55,425 bases of DNA from Streptomyces sp. SID3212. Its GTDB lineage: Bacteria; Actinomycetota; Actinomycetes; Streptomycetales; Streptomycetaceae. The translations under genes were made by a program, and so were the position numbers. Below, piece by piece: positions 24,810 to 32,821 of this stretch. Positions within the stretch are counted from its first letter, which is position 1; each line of letters starts with the position of its first letter. Where the stretch lies: the NCBI RefSeq assembly GCF_009865405.1, contig NZ_WWJY01000010.1:1-55425 (forward strand). Reading direction: 5' to 3'. Under the pieces are notes generated by a model, which saw only the letters and a list, made by a program, of their open reading frames with translations, did no database searches and had not been told where the DNA came from.

Positions 24810-25682
24810 ATGCGTGTCTTGGTCGCGGGTGCCACCGGTGCGGTGGGCCGACTCCTCGTACCCCTGCTGCTGGAGGCCGGACACCAGGTCACCGGCGTCT
24901 CCCGCACCCTCGCGGGCACCGAGCGGGTACGCCGCCAGGGCGCCTCGGCGGTCCAGGCCGACGCGCTCGACCCCGACGGTCTGCGGCAGGCGGTGACCGC
25001 CGCCGCGCCCGACGCGGTGATCAACCAGCTCACCGACCTGACGGACGCCGACGCCGGGGCGACCGACCGGCTGCGCCGGGAGGGCACGCGCAATCTGGTG
25101 GACGCGGCCCACGACGCCGACGTGCACCGGATCGTCGTCCAGTCGCTCGCCTGGGTGTACGCGCCCGGGGACAAGCCGGCCGACGAGACCGTACCGCTCG
25201 ACCTCGGGGCGGCGGAGCCGCGCGGCGCGATGGTGGAGGGGGTACGGGTGCTGGAGGAGACGGCGGCCGAGATCGACACGGCGGTGCTGCTGCGGTACGG
25301 CGTCCTGTACGGCCCCGGCACCTGGTACGAGCCGGGCGGCGCCGTGTCCGCGGCCCTCGGGGGTGACCGGGAGGCGCGTTTCCTCGGGAACATCGAGGCG
25401 GATCTCTCGGTGAGTTCGTTCGTCCACGTCGCGGACGCCGCGCGGGCCGCCGTCGCCGCCCTCACCTGGCCCTCCGGTCCGGTGAACATCGTGGACGACG
25501 AACCGGCGCGGGGCCGCGCGTGGCTGCCGGTCCTGGCCGCCGCGCTCGGGCGGCCGGCGCCAGGACCCGTATCGGGACAGCAGAGTTGGGCGCGGGGTGC
25601 GTCCAACGAACTGGCCCGCTCGCGGGGTTGGGAACCTGAGTACGCGTCCTGGCGGACGGGGTTCGCGGCGCAGGACGCGTGA
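24810..25682 (+). CDS. NAD-dependent epimerase/dehydratase family protein
   Basis: The 290-residue protein is an extended short-chain dehydrogenase. The NAD(P)-binding motif GATGAVG is at residues 7-13, and RRQGASAVQADALDPDGL is the typical adenine-binding edge. The active-site strand reads VVQSLAWVYAPG, where the YxxxK pattern of classical enzymes is not clear, as in atypical SDRs. The C-terminal half resembles sugar-nucleotide epimerases. It could act on a carbonyl or nucleotide-sugar substrate. The ATG follows GAGGA ten bases upstream. It is preceded by a 185-bp gap with no gene, and ends at a strong terminator facing the LAETG gene. Confidence 0.85.
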   Translation: MRVLVAGATGAVGRLLVPLLLEAGHQVTGVSRTLAGTERVRRQGASAVQADALDPDGLRQAVTAAAPDAVINQLTDLTDADAGATDRLRREGTRNLVDAAHDADVHRIVVQSLAWVYAPGDKPADETVPLDLGAAEPRGAMVEGVRVLEETAAEIDTAVLLRYGVLYGPGTWYEPGGAVSAALGGDREARFLGNIEADLSVSSFVHVADAARAAVAALTWPSGPVNIVDDEPARGRAWLPVLAAALGRPAPGPVSGQQSWARGASNELARSRGWEPEYASWRTGFAAQDA

Positions 25683-25707
25683 CGGTTCGTCAGGCGGTAC
25701 GAAACAC

Positions 25708-25742
25708 CGAGGGGTGCGGCGGATGATCCGCCGCACCCCTCG
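25708..25742. terminator. Strong bidirectional terminator hairpin
   Basis: A perfect 17-bp inverted repeat (from CGAGGGGTGCGGCGGAT) is centred on a single base between two converging genes. In RNA it would form a long GC-rich hairpin in both directions. No T-tract follows. Confidence 0.7.
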
Positions 25743-25781
25743 TCACACCGTGGTGTCACGTGTTCTTCCGTGACGCCGCCG

Positions 25782-26780
25782 TCAGTGCGAGCGGACCGCT
25801 CCGCGGCGCCGCATGAAGAAGAGGACTCCGCCGCCGACGGCGAGCAGGGCCGCTGCACCCGTCGCGGTCGCCACGACGTCGCCGCTGCCCGTCTCGGCGA
25901 GCCCGCCCTGCGCGCTGCTGGACGTCGAGACCACCGGCGACGCCGACTCGGCCGCGGAGGCGGACGCGGAGGTCGAGGTGGACGCGTTCGGGGACGCCGA
26001 CCCGGCCTCCGTGGGCGAGACCGTCGCGGGCGCCGTGGTCGACGGCGTCGTGTCCGGGGTCGTCCCGGCCGGAGTCTTCGTGGGAGTCGGGGTCGAGTCC
26101 GGGGTCGTCACGGGCGGGGTCTTCGTGGGGGTCGAGTCCGGGCCGGGCGCCGGGACGGTCTGCGCGGTGCAGTCCTTCGTACCGCCGTTCCAGGACGCGA
26201 TCAGCTTGTCCTTGATGACCGGACGGTCCGGGCCGATCGGCAGGTCGCCGTGTTCGAAGCCGTCGTTCGCGTCCTTCTTCCCGTCGAACTTGACACTGCC
26301 GCGGTAGAGGTCGACCTGCGCGAAGCAGCCGACGTCCGGGACGGCTATGTCGAGGGTGTCCGTCACGCTCTGCTTCACGTTCACGGTGTCGAAGTCGTGG
26401 AAGACCTGCGCGCCGGAGGTCGCCCAGGTCGGCCCGAACGTACGGTACGAGGCCAGCGAGGCGGTGCACGCCTCCGCGTCGCCGGCGGCGCGGACCTTCA
26501 CGTGCACCTTGCCGTCCTCCGACGGCTTGAGGTTGAGGTCGTCGACCTGGACGGAGGCCTTCCAGGCCACGCCGTCGAGGGAGAACTCACAACGGTCCGT
26601 CGCGGTCTTCACACCGGCGCCCGTCCCCGGCTTGTAGTCCGAGGGGTGACCCTTGTCCCAGCCGTTGCCGCCCGGGCAGTCGCCCGCGTACGCGGACGTG
26701 GCGGCCACGGCGGACAGGACGACGGCCGCGGCGCTGACCCCCAGCAGACGCCACACGGGGACATGACTCGCTTTGGGCAT
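25782..26780 (-). CDS. Secreted, sortase-anchored surface protein (LAETG motif)
   Basis: The 332-residue protein has an N-terminal signal peptide (basic start, hydrophobic core LLGVSAAAVVLSAVAAT, cleavage after SAYA). A folded domain of about 200 residues with paired cysteines follows (CPGG, CEF, CTA, CFAQ, DCTA). Then comes a Thr/Pro/Ser/Ala-rich wall-spanning stretch. The end is a sorting signal: LAETG, a membrane segment and RRRGAVRSH. Streptomyces class E sortases recognise LAxTG, so it should be cell-wall linked. I chose the ATG reading MPKASHVPV, after GGA; the frame upstream lacks signal-peptide character. The function of the folded part is not recognised. Confidence 0.85.
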   Translation of the reverse strand: MPKASHVPVWRLLGVSAAAVVLSAVAATSAYAGDCPGGNGWDKGHPSDYKPGTGAGVKTATDRCEFSLDGVAWKASVQVDDLNLKPSEDGKVHVKVRAAGDAEACTASLASYRTFGPTWATSGAQVFHDFDTVNVKQSVTDTLDIAVPDVGCFAQVDLYRGSVKFDGKKDANDGFEHGDLPIGPDRPVIKDKLIASWNGGTKDCTAQTVPAPGPDSTPTKTPPVTTPDSTPTPTKTPAGTTPDTTPSTTAPATVSPTEAGSASPNASTSTSASASAAESASPVVSTSSSAQGGLAETGSGDVVATATGAAALLAVGGGVLFFMRRRGAVRSH

Positions 26781-27024
26781 GAAGAAATCCAATCCTGGCT
26801 TCGCAAAGCCCGGCGCGGGCACGCGGAAAGGCGACGCCTCCCAGAAGGGCACAGCCTCTCGGGAGGGCACACTGATGCCGCGCAGGGCTGGATGGTCGAG
26901 GGCGCTCGGGGACCACCGTCGGGTCCCCGGAGCACACCAGGCATCGTGGGTCCTGCGGTGCGGGCGTGTCAACTTCCGTCACACCGGCCACAATTCGCTG
27001 ACCAGGGGAGAGCCCTTGGGCGAG

Positions 27025-27852
27025 TCAGTGGTGGTGACCGTGCCGGCCGAGGGTTTCCACCGGAGTGGCGCCGGGCCGGGTCCACTGGGGTACGGGGCGG
27101 CTCGTCGGACCCCAGGTGGCGACGCCGTCGGCGTCCGACCGCCAGTACCAGCACGCCTCGTGGTCCACGGCCGGGCCCGCCGCCGGGTGCCCCTCGTGGG
27201 TGCCACCGGCCGTGCGCCGCCCCCCGGGGTGGTCCTCCCACGCCTCGCCGCGGCCGTAGGGCGTCATGTCCAGCAGGCTGAGGGACCCGTTGACCGGCTC
27301 GTTGCCCCGGCCGGTCGTGGAGTAGGTGAGGAACACGCGGTCGCCCTCGCGCAGGAAAGCGGTGAGGTGTCCCATCTCCCCGCCGACCGGCCCGTCCACG
27401 TCACGCACCGAGTACCAGGGCTGGGTGTAGCCCATGAACCCGACGAAGGACGCCACCTCGTCCCAACGCCCCGTCGTCAGCACGGCGTACGAGACCCCGC
27501 GCGCGTTGAGGTAGACGGCGTCCTTCACGTGCCAGGCCGTGGTGGTGCAGCCCTCGCACTGGCCCTGGTGGGGTGTGTCGTCGTACCACATGTGCTTGTA
27601 GACGACGAGCTCGTCGCGCCCCTGGAACAGGTCCAGGAACGGCACCGGCCCGTCGGGCCCGACGACCTCCACCGACCCGTCGAACTCCACCATCGGCAGC
27701 CGCCGCCGGGCCGCGGCGATCGCGTCGCCCTCATGGGTGTGCGCCTTCTCGCGGACCAGCAGCTCGTCGCGGGCCGCCTGCCAGGTGACGAGGTCAACGA
27801 CGGGCGGCTTGCCGGGGAGGTCGTTGCCGGGGTCGCGGGGGGTGGTGGTCAT
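27025..27852 (-). CDS. DUF899 (thioredoxin-like) family protein
   Basis: The 275-residue protein matches the DUF899 family in length and motifs: WQAARDELLVREKAHTH near the N-terminus, RRRLPMVEFD, YKHMWYDDT, QCEGCTTTAWH with a CxxC pair, and SLLDMTPYGRGE. These proteins have a thioredoxin/AhpC-like fold; a disulphide or peroxide role is usual to suggest but unproven. The ATG is preceded by GGAGG at five to six bases. A palindromic operator candidate is about 40 bp upstream. No regulator gene is adjacent. Confidence 0.85.
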   Translation of the reverse strand: MTTTPRDPGNDLPGKPPVVDLVTWQAARDELLVREKAHTHEGDAIAAARRRLPMVEFDGSVEVVGPDGPVPFLDLFQGRDELVVYKHMWYDDTPHQGQCEGCTTTAWHVKDAVYLNARGVSYAVLTTGRWDEVASFVGFMGYTQPWYSVRDVDGPVGGEMGHLTAFLREGDRVFLTYSTTGRGNEPVNGSLSLLDMTPYGRGEAWEDHPGGRRTAGGTHEGHPAAGPAVDHEACWYWRSDADGVATWGPTSRPVPQWTRPGATPVETLGRHGHHH

Positions 27853-28209
27853 GGGATCCTCCGGGGTGGGTGGTGTCTGTCCGGGTGCGGTACGACACGC
27901 GTCACGACAGGTGTCGTACAACCCTCACCGGAACAGACTGGCCATCCGGCCGGAACTCATCGAGACCGCCACGCCCACGCCCCCGCTCACGCCACCGTTC
28001 ACACCCACCGTCACGCCCAGGCCCGGCCCACGCCCATGAGGTCGACCGGCGCGCTGGAGGCCAGGCGCCGCAGCAGTGGCGGGGCCGGTCCCGTACCAAC
28101 CCGGATGTCGGGTGGGTACGGGAACAGCTTTCCGGCGCCTCGGCGTGAAGGTGTGAGGGGCTGAGGGGCTGAGGGTGCGAGGGTGCAAGGGGGAGTGACG
28201 CCGGGCCGC
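27853..28209. other. Gap of about 357 bp between DUF899 and CPCC genes
   Basis: The first 70 bp hold the DUF899 promoter region and its palindromes. The middle is rich in CACGCCC-type repeats. The last part has short GAGGGGCTGAGGG repeats (28150-28190). I see no gene with a convincing start or codon pattern. Confidence 0.4.
27890..27919. promoter_or_regulatory. Palindromic operator candidate upstream of DUF899
   Basis: GTACGACAC and GTGTCGTAC are perfect 9-bp arms separated by 12 bases. A second palindrome ACGACA-GG-TGTCGT (27904-27917) shares the right half-site. Overlapping ACGACA half-sites are typical of TetR-type sites. Confidence 0.5.
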
Positions 28210-28620
28210 TCAGTGTGCTCCGGGCCGGAGGTCGCGGCGCCAGAAGGTCGGTAACCACCAGCACAGCACGGAGCGGTCCTCGGGCCAGGGCGTACGGTTC
28301 TCCGCGTCCGCCTCGTCCAGGCCCTCCCAGTGCTCGAAGGAGTCCCGCGACGGGTCGATGGGACGCCAGGACGGGTCCAGCGTCTCGTTCTCCGCCGGGG
28401 GGCGTACGTACCGCTTGCCGTGCTCGTCGCACGCGCCGAAGTCCTGGAAGTTCCGCTGGGCGTCCAGCAGCGATATGCGGTTGGCGCCGCCGGCCATCGA
28501 GGGCCAGCGGAATTGGACGCCGTCGTCCTCCCAGAAGCAGATGGGACAGATCTCGTGGGAACCGGGCATCTCGTCGAGGACGCGATGGCCGCAGCAGGGG
28601 CAGGGGTATGGATTTCTCAC
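28210..28620 (-). CDS. CPCC-family cysteine-rich protein
   Basis: The 136-residue protein begins with the family's defining zinc-binding block: YPCPCCGHRVLDEMPG then EICPICFWEDD, giving four to five Cys in two CxxC-like pairs within 30 residues. The rest is short and acidic with several Trp. Proteins of this family are small, often next to toxin-immunity or unknown genes, and have no proven function. The GTG start has only a weak ribosome site, but the family begins at this point. It is divergent from the next gene with only 29 bp between starts. Confidence 0.8.
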   Translation of the reverse strand: MRNPYPCPCCGHRVLDEMPGSHEICPICFWEDDGVQFRWPSMAGGANRISLLDAQRNFQDFGACDEHGKRYVRPPAENETLDPSWRPIDPSRDSFEHWEGLDEADAENRTPWPEDRSVLCWWLPTFWRRDLRPGAH

Positions 28621-28649
28621 CAGCGCAGTCTGAACCCGGTGGGAGCCCC

Positions 28650-29384
28650 ATGGAGCGCCTTCACGTCATCGAGAAGTCGTTGATCGAGGAGACCGTGATC
28701 GAGGAGACCGTCATCGAGCAGGCAGGGACCGCCGGTCGCCTCGGTCGCTCCTCCCCGCCCTCTCCGCGCCAGGTCTGGTACCTGTCGTACGGCTCCAACA
28801 TGGACCTCGGCCGGCTCGCGTACTACCTCACGGGAGGCCGCCCGCCCGGCGCGGCCAGGGCGTACCGGGGCTGCCGCGACCCACGCCCGCCGGAACGGTC
28901 CGTGCCGGTGGAGGTCCCGGGCGCGGTGTATTTCGCCACCGAGTCGCCGGTGTGGGGCGGGGGACGGGCGTTCTACGATCCGGACGCCCCGGGACGTGTG
29001 CTGGGCAGGGCCCATCTGGTCACGGCGGGGCAGTTCTCTGACATCGCCGCGCAGGAGATGTACGGGGAGCCGGGCACCGACCTCGACCTGGCCGGGCTGG
29101 TGAGCGGCGGCGGCGGGCGGGTGGTGCGGGGTGAGGGGCGGTACGAGACGCTGGTGTGTCCGGGCGCGCTCGACGGGGCGCCGGTGGTGACGTTCACGGC
29201 GCCCTGGGGGGTGGGGGACGTCGAGCCGAACGCCCCGTCCGCCGCGTATCTGGCCTTCCTGGGGAAGGGCCTGCTCGCCACGGGTGCGTGGGATGTGGGG
29301 ACGGTGGTGGCGTACCTGGCGGCGTGTTCCGGTGTGTCCGGGCGGTGGACGGAGCGCGAGATCAGGGGGTTGGTGGGCGGGTAG
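28650..29384 (+). CDS. Gamma-glutamylcyclotransferase-fold-like protein
   Basis: The 244-residue protein has the motif VWYLSYGSNMDLGRLAYYL near residues 42-60, which is the YGSNM phosphate/substrate loop of the GGCT fold. A strand-rich body follows with GRVLGRAHLVTAGQFSDIAAQ. Similar Streptomyces proteins are often labelled histone deacetylase, which I think is a transferred name without support. The first 35 residues are low complexity, with IEETVIEETVIE encoded by a 15-bp tandem repeat, so the true start may be later. The ATG has a GGGAG just upstream. The enzyme's substrate is unknown. Confidence 0.65.
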   Translation: MERLHVIEKSLIEETVIEETVIEQAGTAGRLGRSSPPSPRQVWYLSYGSNMDLGRLAYYLTGGRPPGAARAYRGCRDPRPPERSVPVEVPGAVYFATESPVWGGGRAFYDPDAPGRVLGRAHLVTAGQFSDIAAQEMYGEPGTDLDLAGLVSGGGGRVVRGEGRYETLVCPGALDGAPVVTFTAPWGVGDVEPNAPSAAYLAFLGKGLLATGAWDVGTVVAYLAACSGVSGRWTEREIRGLVGG

Positions 29385-29766
29385 CGGGGGGCGACGGCTG
29401 CCGCCCGGCGTCCCCGAACCGGCCGTGGGGCACCGGTACTCCTGGTCGCCGCAGGCGCCGCAGGCGCCGCAGGCACCGGGGGCACCGGGGGCGCCGGACC
29501 GCGCGTGCCGGACGGTGATCCGGTGCTGGACGACACCGCCCGTACGGCTCAACGGCACTGGCTGGACGCGTCGAGACGGCGGCCCCGCTCGCAGGGCCCA
29601 CCTGCGCCTTTCCCCGCACACCGGCCGCCACTTCCGGTACCGGCCGGGCCCGGCACGCCCCGCCGGCTGGCGGGTGCGACCCGCGTCGCGTACGGATGGT
29701 ACGTATCGGAGTCGCGCCTCCCAGGTGGAGCCTCGAACTCCGAGCGACCGGAAACGGGAGACGGAC
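29385..29766. other. Non-coding gap of 382 bp with a 9-bp tandem repeat
   Basis: I see no gene. At 29451-29495 there are five 9-bp units of the form GCAGGCGCC/GGGGGCACC. Near 29685-29710 the sequence GTACGGATGGTACGTATCGG has a repeated GTACG and could belong to the promoter of the hydrolase gene. Confidence 0.45.
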
Positions 29767-30573
29767 ATGTCCGACGAAACGCGCCCACAGCGCTTCGGGG
29801 CCCTCGCCGCCGACAGCTACGGCGCCCCCGACCAGGCCCCCGACCACCGCCCGCCCCTCGTCCTCCTCCACGGCCTCGGCTACGACCGGCACCAGTGGGA
29901 CCCCACCGTCCGCGCGCTCGCCGCCACCGACCCCGGCCGCCGGGTGCTCTCCTTCGACCTGCCCGGCCACGGCGACTCCCCCCGCCGCGACTCCTACCGC
30001 TCCGACGAGATCGCCGCCGTCGTGCATGAGGCGGTCACCGACGCCGGACTCGACGCGCCCGTCGTCGTGGGGCACTCGCTCGGCGGAGTCCTGGCGACGG
30101 TCTACGCCGCGACGTACCCGGCCCGCGGCGCCGTCAACGTCGACCAGCCCCTCCTCCCCGGCAATTTCGCGGAGGTGCTCCGCCGCGCCGAACCGGTCCT
30201 CAGGAGCCCCGCGTACGGCGAGGTCTGGGACACCATGCTCGCCGGCATGCACATCGAGCTGCTCCCCCCGGCCGCCCAGGAACTCGCCCGGTCGGCCACC
30301 CCCGCGCAGGACCTGATGCTCGGGTATTGGAACGAACTCCTGGTCACCCCGGCGAAGGACCTCGACGACGGCATCACCCGCGCCCTGGGCGCCATCCGCG
30401 ATGCGGGCATCCCGTACCACTACGTGAGCGGGGAGCCGCCGCCCCCGGCGTACCGCCACTGGCTGGAGTCGGTCCTCCCCGACGTCACCGTCACCGTCCT
30501 GGCGGGCAGCGGCCACTTCCCCCACCTGTCCCGCCCCGCCGAACTCGCCGCGATCCTGGCCGCCTTCCGCTGA
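29767..30573 (+). CDS. Alpha/beta-hydrolase
   Basis: The 268-residue protein has the alpha/beta-hydrolase layout: oxyanion strand LVLLHGLGYD near residue 32, the DLPGHGDS turn, the nucleophile elbow VVVGHSLGGVLA (Ser near 101), and the catalytic His in LAGSGHFPHLSRP near the end. The class includes esterases, lactonases and haloperoxidase-like proteins; no substrate can be read. The ATG is preceded by GGGAGA. It ends 27 bp before a strong bidirectional terminator that faces the secreted propeller gene. Confidence 0.88.
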   Translation: MSDETRPQRFGALAADSYGAPDQAPDHRPPLVLLHGLGYDRHQWDPTVRALAATDPGRRVLSFDLPGHGDSPRRDSYRSDEIAAVVHEAVTDAGLDAPVVVGHSLGGVLATVYAATYPARGAVNVDQPLLPGNFAEVLRRAEPVLRSPAYGEVWDTMLAGMHIELLPPAAQELARSATPAQDLMLGYWNELLVTPAKDLDDGITRALGAIRDAGIPYHYVSGEPPPPAYRHWLESVLPDVTVTVLAGSGHFPHLSRPAELAAILAAFR

Positions 30574-30599
30574 CAGGAAGGAACAAGGAAAGAAAACAA

Positions 30600-30640
30600 C
30601 GGTGTCCCGGACCTCGTTCGTTCCGAGGTCCGGGACACCG
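30600..30640. terminator. Strong bidirectional terminator hairpin
   Basis: A perfect 17-bp stem (CGGTGTCCCGGACCTCG and its complement) with a seven-base loop TTCGTTC lies between two converging genes. An A-rich run precedes it on the plus strand, giving a T-tract on the minus strand. Confidence 0.85.
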
Positions 30641-30661
30641 CCATTCATCAGTGCTGAGCGC

Positions 30662-32662
30662 CTACTTGGTGAAGTACAGGTACTGCCACGCCCCGTACGT
30701 CGACGAGTTCACACTGTCCCCCGACGAACCGTTGATGTACGCCGACCGCACCCGGGCGCGGATCCCCGCACCGCCCTTGCCGGGGCCGCCCAGCTTCACC
30801 GCCGACTTCCCGTTGCCGCCCAGCGCGAAGTACTCCGGGTCGCCCGCCGAGTACCACGTGCCCCCGGAGTAGACCTGGAGCTCGAACCGCTGGTGGCGGC
30901 CCTGGTAGTAGCTCATGGTCGTGGTCAGGAGCGGGTCGCTGGTCTCACGGAACCAGTAGTACTTCGTGGAGCCGATCGTGCCCGTCCTGTAGTGCTTGGA
31001 GACGGCCGTGGAGATCTTGACCTTGGCGAACCCGGTCGACTTCACCGACTTCGACGCCGAGCGCGCGTCGCCCGCGAAGACGGCCGTGAGGGTGGTGTCA
31101 CGGGTCATGTCCACGGTGACCGAAAGGTTGCCCTTGGAGTTGACCTTGCCGGTCTTGACCAGCCGCTTCGGCTTGTCCGCGCCGAACGGGTCCGCGTAGA
31201 TCTCGACCGTACGGCTCTTGTAGGTCTTGCCGAGGTGCGCGGTGAAGGAGACGTCCGCGCCGTACGAGTAGAGCTTGCCGTTGTTGTTCAGCGTGAGGCT
31301 CGTCGCGGTACGGGAGACCTCCACGGTGTCGGACGCCGAGACCTTCGCGTGCGTCGCGTCACCCGCGTACCCCACCGTGTACTTCACCTTGCCGCCGGCC
31401 GGCGGGGTGTCCGCGAAGGCGAAGGAACCGTTCGCCGTCGTCTTCACACCGGGCAGCACCTTGCCCTTGGGCGAATCGATGTCCGTACGCGTCACGGTCA
31501 GGGCCGTACCCGCCGGAAGGGCCTTCGCCGAGGTCAGCTTGCCGGTGACGGTGAGCTTCTTGGCGCGGGTCGCCTTGGCGGGGGCGGCCACGGTGAGCTT
31601 GGGCACGTACTTGGTGGGGTCGGTGTACGACCGCAGGGAGAACACACCGTTGCTGTTCTCCGAGACGGCGAAGACGCGGCTGCCGTCCGGGGTCCAGGCC
31701 AGCGCCCCGTCGACCTGGGTGTCGCCGCCGCTGCTGTTGCCCGTGTTGCCGTACTCGTACTCACGGATCGGAGTGGTGGAGCCCTGCTCGTAGAGGTGCA
31801 GGTCCGGGCCGTACCAGGAGCTGGTGCCCGACGCGACCGCGCCCTTCGGGCCGATCGCGACCGAACTGCCGTAGTCACCCGACGGGTAGCGGCGCAGTTC
31901 GTGCAGATCGGTGGTGGAGTAGGCCGGGTTGTAGTACGGATAGCCGGCGGCCGTGACCACCTCCGTGCCGTCGGGCGAGATGTCGAGGTCGCGGAGGTTG
32001 CTGCCCTCGTTGCCCGGGTTGCCGTCGAGGACCCGCAGCACCGCGCTGCCGGACGTCACGTCGTACAGCGCGATCGTGCTCTGCCCGCGTTCGCCCACGG
32101 CCAGCAGGCCGGGCGCGGCCGGGTCGGAGCCGAGGAGCGGCGGCAGGTACGACGACATGTCGCCGTCCTGGTCGAGTGCCACGACCGGCCCGTCCCCGGA
32201 CAGGTCGAGCGAGCCGAGGTTGCCGGAGGAGTCCGGTCCGTAACCGAACCAGAGCTTGCCGCCGGCGACGGCGAGGCTCCGCGGGTTCTTGGCGTCGCCG
32301 AGGGTGTACTCGGCGGCCTTCGTGTACGTGGCCGTGTCCACCGACACGATCCGGTTCGAGGCCGCGACAGCCGCGTACACCTGACCCGAGTCGGCCGACA
32401 GGGCCAGGCCGTCGACGCCCGGCAGACCGGTGACGGTCTTCTGGACCGTACCCGCGTAGTCGGTGACGACGAGCTTGCCGCCGGTCGGGTCGGAGACGTA
32501 GACGCGCTGGTGGAGACCGTCGACCAGGACGTCGCCCGCGGACTTCAGGGAGAGGGTCTTGGTGGAGTCGGCGGCGGCAGGGGCCGCCGTGGCGGCGACG
32601 AGCGCGGCCGAGCTGAAGAGGACCGCGAGCGAGGTCGCGGCCGCGAGGGTGCGCGTGCGCAC
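30662..32662 (-). CDS. Secreted beta-propeller protein with Ig-like repeats
   Basis: The 666-residue protein has a signal peptide (MRTRTLAAATSLAVLF, cleavage near AAPAAA-DS). Residues 35-330 form a propeller-like series of blades, each with a strand such as DGLALSADSGQVYA, RDLDISPDGTEVV or GALAWTPDGSRVFA, as in YVTN-type repeats. Two Ig-like domains follow (about 335-520), opening with PKLTVAAPAKATRAKKLTVT. A C-terminal domain of about 120 residues is rich in Tyr, Ser and Gly. It is probably an extracellular binding or adhesion protein. The GTG start has a GGGGGG eleven bases upstream. It is monocistronic, closed by the terminator on its left. Confidence 0.85.
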   Translation of the reverse strand: MRTRTLAAATSLAVLFSSAALVAATAAPAAADSTKTLSLKSAGDVLVDGLHQRVYVSDPTGGKLVVTDYAGTVQKTVTGLPGVDGLALSADSGQVYAAVAASNRIVSVDTATYTKAAEYTLGDAKNPRSLAVAGGKLWFGYGPDSSGNLGSLDLSGDGPVVALDQDGDMSSYLPPLLGSDPAAPGLLAVGERGQSTIALYDVTSGSAVLRVLDGNPGNEGSNLRDLDISPDGTEVVTAAGYPYYNPAYSTTDLHELRRYPSGDYGSSVAIGPKGAVASGTSSWYGPDLHLYEQGSTTPIREYEYGNTGNSSGGDTQVDGALAWTPDGSRVFAVSENSNGVFSLRSYTDPTKYVPKLTVAAPAKATRAKKLTVTGKLTSAKALPAGTALTVTRTDIDSPKGKVLPGVKTTANGSFAFADTPPAGGKVKYTVGYAGDATHAKVSASDTVEVSRTATSLTLNNNGKLYSYGADVSFTAHLGKTYKSRTVEIYADPFGADKPKRLVKTGKVNSKGNLSVTVDMTRDTTLTAVFAGDARSASKSVKSTGFAKVKISTAVSKHYRTGTIGSTKYYWFRETSDPLLTTTMSYYQGRHQRFELQVYSGGTWYSAGDPEYFALGGNGKSAVKLGGPGKGGAGIRARVRSAYINGSSGDSVNSSTYGAWQYLYFTK

Positions 32663-32669
32663 AGTGGTG

Positions 32670-32686
32670 ATTACCCCCCAGGTAAT
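32670..32686. promoter_or_regulatory. Inverted repeat just upstream of the propeller gene
   Basis: ATTACC and GGTAAT flank five bases. It lies 8 bp before the GTG start, so it overlaps the ribosome site region and could hide it in a small hairpin or bind a repressor. The remaining gap to the MOSC gene has a GGGTTTCCGGAGA repeat and no gene. Confidence 0.4.
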
Positions 32687-32821
32687 GACCGCATCAAGTC
32701 ACCCGCGGATCGCGGGGAGCGGTTGGTGGCAGCCTAAGGCACGGGTCTGACAGGACGGCAGTGGGTTTCCGGAGAGGGGGTTTCCGGAGAGTGGTTTTCC
32801 GGGGAGGGGGGTCTGCGCTGG

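Noticed and set aside
28650-29384. Histone deacetylase
   Set aside because: No zinc-site or deacetylase motif is present; the YGSNM loop fits the GGCT fold instead.
30602-32737. 711-codon plus-strand frame opposite the secreted propeller gene
   Set aside because: Very high Val/Arg/Gly content and no signal peptide or motif; the minus strand has a signal peptide and repeated blades.
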